Assembly: GCF_001654495.1 (NCBI RefSeq) | Contig: NZ_CP015849.1 | Coordinates: forward strand, 3,757,501-3,821,500 | From: Streptomyces sp. SAT1 | GTDB taxonomy: Bacteria > Actinomycetota > Actinomycetes > Streptomycetales > Streptomycetaceae | Length of the DNA: 64,000 nt | Reading direction: 5' to 3' | In this document: positions 61,217 to 64,000 of the stretch, one piece after another | How positions within the stretch are numbered: position 1 is the stretch's first letter | How the letters are laid out: the number at the start of each line of letters is the position of its first letter | Program-made: the position numbers and the translations under genes | The notes under the pieces: model-generated | Seen by the model: only the letters and a program-made list of their open reading frames with translations | What the model was told of the DNA's origin: nothing | Databases searched by the model: none

Positions 61217-61409
61217 TTCCTCGGCCGGTCCGCGCCGGCCGATCGGCATCAGTGTGTGCCGGAGCGCGTGGAGCGCCCAGGGGAGCCGGACACGAGCAGA
61301 CGAAGGAGAACCGAGCGGTAGAAAGCGCGGTTCCCTGGCGAACCCGCGAGCGTTCGCGGACAATGACGGGCAGTCAGTAGCGGGCGGTATCCATCAGCAG
61401 GCGGGGCTC

Positions 61410-62267
61410 ATGGTGCAGTCGGTGTCGGAGCCGGACCCCCGGTCGGCCTTCGCCTTTCACCTGCGGGAGCTGCGACGTCAGGTTCCCGGCAGCATCACGG
61501 ACGAGACGATCGCCCGGCAGGCGGGCTGCAGCCGCCCGACCATCTCGGCGGTCCTGAACGCCAGGAGGTTTCCGAGCTGGGAGATCACGGCGGGGATCGT
61601 CCGGGCGCTCGACGGCGATGTGGAGCGCTTCCGGAGTCTCTGGCGGCGGGCGAAACGGGACATCGAGGAGGGACGGCGCCGGGAGCAGACACCGGAGCTG
61701 CCGGACATCGGCGCCGACCGGCTCGGGCCGGGAACCCCGCTGTCCGCGCGCTGGTACAAGAACCACCGGGAGTTCTACGAGGCAGCGGCAGCGGCAGCGC
61801 GGCAGGCCACCGCCGAGATCAGAACGACCTACATCCGCCGCTACCCACCGACTCAGTACACGACCCCGGCCGCCGCCGCCTACTTCGAGACCATTCTGAA
61901 CTGGGCGCGTGAACCGGCCGAGGACCAGCGGAGCGTACGGCGGATCATCGGAATACCGGGGCAGGACGGGTGCCTGGACCCGGAGATCCTGAAATGGGTG
62001 CGCCGGCATCACGACGAGACAGGGAACGTCCTCAACTACGAGGCCACGGCCATGCTCTGGTCACCGAACGCCGACGGTCTGAACATGGCGCTGATCGACG
62101 ACAACGTGGTCTTCCTCGCGTTCTCAGGCGGTCCCCGGCAGAAGCTCAACGGCTTCAGCGTCAGCGACCGCACGTTCATGACCTATTTCGCCGCCTACTT
62201 CGATCAGCTCTGGCTCGCGCTGAAACCCCTGAGCACCTTTCTGGAGGATCTCGACGGCTCCGGATGA
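61410..62267 (+). CDS. XRE-family regulator with C-terminal sensor-like domain
   Basis: This 285-residue protein has an N-terminal helix-turn-helix (about 12-75: LRELRRQVPGSITDETIARQ, PTISAVLNARRFPSWE). A hinge follows at about 80-120, then a domain of about 165 residues with RTTYIRRYPPTQYTT, IGIPGQDGCLDPEILKWV and NYEATAMLWSPNADG. I do not recognise the last domain with confidence; it has an alpha/beta pattern that could bind a small ligand. The ATG at 61410 follows GGCGGGGC, and the frame is open upstream. It is next to the small membrane gene but on the other strand. Confidence 0.75.
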   Translation: MVQSVSEPDPRSAFAFHLRELRRQVPGSITDETIARQAGCSRPTISAVLNARRFPSWEITAGIVRALDGDVERFRSLWRRAKRDIEEGRRREQTPELPDIGADRLGPGTPLSARWYKNHREFYEAAAAAARQATAEIRTTYIRRYPPTQYTTPAAAAYFETILNWAREPAEDQRSVRRIIGIPGQDGCLDPEILKWVRRHHDETGNVLNYEATAMLWSPNADGLNMALIDDNVVFLAFSGGPRQKLNGFSVSDRTFMTYFAAYFDQLWLALKPLSTFLEDLDGSG

Positions 62268-62357
62268 CGGGAACAGGGCCAGGTTCCGCGCCCGGCGGAA
62301 CGCGGCGGCCGCTGCCAGGCGCCCCTGTGCAGGGGACCTGGCACCGGCCACTGTGTG

Positions 62358-64000
62358 TCACGCGTCCTGCGCAGGACCGTCCTCCTTCTCCCCCGTCACA
62401 ATCTGCCGGATCGTCTCCAGCGGCAGCTTCGGGGAGCCGTCGGGGAAGAGGAGGCCGTTGGTCTCCTGGGCGGTGTCCATGAACTGGGTGTAGCAGAAGC
62501 CCGCAACGACCGGACTGTCGCGCAGCGCCGCGAACAGTTCGCCGAGCAGGGCGGCGTACTGGGTGTCGGAGCTGGTCCGGGTGTAGGAAAAGGAGCCCTC
62601 GTCGGCCCGCAGCGAGAGCCCGCCGAACTCGGTGATCATGAGGGGGGCGTCCCCCGCGGCGTACCGGGCGAGCTGGCGCTCGGTGACCGCGAGGACCCGC
62701 CCCTGCGGGCCGGGCCCGGCCAGGACCGCGTCGACGGCGGCGGCGTCACCGTAACGCCGGGTGAGTTCGGCGGGGTCGGCGGAGTAGTCGTGCACACCGA
62801 GGATGTCGCTGTCGGTGTGCTCCCAGCCCTCGTTGGACAGCACGGGCCGGGTCGGGTCGAGGGCCCGGGTGAGGTGGGCCAGCGCGAGCGAGTAGTGCCG
62901 CTGCGCGCTCTCGTGCGGGATGTCGGAGGCGCCCCAGCTCTCGTTGAGCGGCACCCAGGTCACCACGGACGGGTGGCTGCGGTCGCGCCGTACGAGGTCG
63001 AGCCACTCGCGGGTGAGCAGTTCCACCGCCTCGGTGCCGAACTCGTAGGCGGCGCCGGTCTCGCCCCACACCAGCAGGCCGAGCCGGTCGGCCCAGTACA
63101 GGAAGCGCGGGTCCTCCGCCTTCTGGTGGACGCGGACCGCGTTGAAGCCCATCGCCTTGATCAGCTCGACCTCGCGGCGCAGTTCCTCGGTGCCGGAGTT
63201 CGCGATCAGCGTGTCGGTCCGGTACCCCTGGTTGAGGACGGAACGCACGTAGTACGGGCGGTCGTTGAGCAGGAACGCGCCCCGGCCGACCCCGGTGCTG
63301 CGCAGGCCGACGTAGCTGTGGACGGTGTCGAGGACGGCGCCGGTGCCGGCGTCGCGCACGGTCACCCGCGCGTCGATCAGCGTGGGCCGCTCCGGGCTCC
63401 ACAGCAGGTCCTCGCGGTCGATGCCGTTGCGCAGCGCGGGGATCACGACGTCGACACGGCTGCGCGGGGTGCCGGTCTCGGTGGTGCTCCGGGCCAGCAC
63501 CGCGCCGTCCAGGCTCAGTTCGATCTCGACCGACAGCGGGGCGGCGGGCGTGGCGGCGAGAGTGATCTCGGCGAGGACGCCGCGCGCGGGATCGGGCAGC
63601 CAGGCCAGGTCGGTGACGCGCTGGGCGGCCACCGTCTCCGTCCACACGGTCTGCCAGATGCCGGTGGTCCGCTCGTACCAGACGGCGTGCGGCCGGTCCT
63701 GCCAGTCCTGCTTGCCACGCGGCTGCGCGAGGTCGGCCGGGTCGTCCTCGGCGCGTACGACGAGGACGTGCTCGTCGGCGCCGGGCCGCAGCGCGTCGGT
63801 CACATCGGCGGTGAACGGGGTCTGCCCGCCGACGTGTTCGGCGACCAGGCGGCCGTCGAGCCAGACCTTCGCGCGGTGGTCGACGGCGCCGAAGTGCACC
63901 AGCGCGCGCTCGCCGGGACCGGCCGCGAGGACGTCGTGGGGGATACGGCGGCGGTACCAGACCACCCGGTGCGGCGCGGTCTCGCCGATCCCGGAGGCGG
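62358..64000 (-). CDS. GH2-family glycosidase (beta-galactosidase/glucuronidase type), 5' end outside window
   Basis: The visible part is 547 residues and runs off the right edge. The frame continues through the last base, and the GTG at 63965 is only an internal codon candidate. It has the jelly-roll N-terminal sugar-binding domain (KVWLDGRLVAEHVGGQTPF), an immunoglobulin-like middle and the TIM barrel with acid/base Glu in VPLNESWG and nucleophile Glu in MITEFGG. GH2 members act on beta-galactosides, beta-glucuronides or beta-mannosides, and the specificity is not decided. The protein ends in EDGPAQDA. Its upstream regulator is out of view. Confidence 0.92.
   Translation of the reverse strand, partial: ASGIGETAPHRVVWYRRRIPHDVLAAGPGERALVHFGAVDHRAKVWLDGRLVAEHVGGQTPFTADVTDALRPGADEHVLVVRAEDDPADLAQPRGKQDWQDRPHAVWYERTTGIWQTVWTETVAAQRVTDLAWLPDPARGVLAEITLAATPAAPLSVEIELSLDGAVLARSTTETGTPRSRVDVVIPALRNGIDREDLLWSPERPTLIDARVTVRDAGTGAVLDTVHSYVGLRSTGVGRGAFLLNDRPYYVRSVLNQGYRTDTLIANSGTEELRREVELIKAMGFNAVRVHQKAEDPRFLYWADRLGLLVWGETGAAYEFGTEAVELLTREWLDLVRRDRSHPSVVTWVPLNESWGASDIPHESAQRHYSLALAHLTRALDPTRPVLSNEGWEHTDSDILGVHDYSADPAELTRRYGDAAAVDAVLAGPGPQGRVLAVTERQLARYAAGDAPLMITEFGGLSLRADEGSFSYTRTSSDTQYAALLGELFAALRDSPVVAGFCYTQFMDTAQETNGLLFPDGSPKLPLETIRQIVTGEKEDGPAQDA

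Noticed and set aside
1..64000. tRNA, rRNA, IS elements, att sites, phage integrases
   Set aside because: None were seen by eye. No transposase or integrase motifs and no tRNA cloverleaf-like stretch were recognised.

Overview
The window is high-GC actinobacterial chromosome and almost certainly Streptomyces. The signs are third codon positions that are nearly all G or C, frequent GTG and TTG starts, an SCO2400-family protein, an XRE/DUF397/RsbW-like trio, a SARP-NB-ARC-TPR regulator, and rare TTA (bldA-dependent) codons confined to two regulators. I saw no tRNA, rRNA, insertion sequence, integrase or CRISPR array.

Layout. 0-10 kb holds ordinary housekeeping and envelope genes: an L7/L12-like small membrane protein, a lipoprotein, a nucleoside hydrolase, a GH13 alpha-glucosidase, a TlpA-like thioredoxin lipoprotein, a beta-hydroxyacid dehydrogenase, an SCO2400-family protein, a penicillin-binding-like serine hydrolase and a polytopic membrane protein. 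10-26 kb looks like a respiration/dormancy block. It carries a complete narGHJI nitrate reductase operon whose narI has an apparent one-base frameshift, a SecDF fusion, a NarL-type two-component pair, two DksA/TraR zinc-finger proteins, a short MreB-like actin ATPase and an Rv1733c-like membrane protein. 26-34 kb holds a flotillin followed by a 1,679-residue DUF3686-type AAA ATPase, separated by six 25-bp tandem repeats. 34-39 kb has a PAP2 phosphatase, a CYTH plus radical SAM pair, and an ATP-binding anti-sigma-like protein divergent from an XRE regulator and its DUF397 partner. 39-44.8 kb has a HAD hydrolase, a MerR/MFS efflux pair with a clear operator, an alkaline phosphatase and an LCAT-like esterase.

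44.8-62.3 kb is the most interesting part, an accessory block rich in signalling and conflict-type proteins. It contains a 1,704-residue caspase-like/P-loop/WD40 protein, a RES toxin-like gene and an Xre/MbcA-like antitoxin candidate (each preceded by a tiny coupled ORF and by an inverted repeat with the same GGGACA/TGTCCC half-sites), and a GT-B transferase with a low-complexity partner. It continues with an NB-ARC/TPR protein divergent from a SARP-NB-ARC-TPR activator, AT-richer small ORFs, and a small membrane protein behind an attenuator-like leader. The right edge is the 3' part of a GH2 glycosidase gene that runs off the window.

How the parts may work together. The nar operon, NarL-type pair and Rv1733c homologue suggest a response to oxygen limitation. 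The flotillin/ATPase pair suggests membrane or DNA stress handling. The 44.8-62 kb block suggests regulated self-toxicity or phage defence plus morphology-linked control. These links are inference from gene order and family knowledge. Coordinates and motifs were read by eye, and no database or folding search was run.
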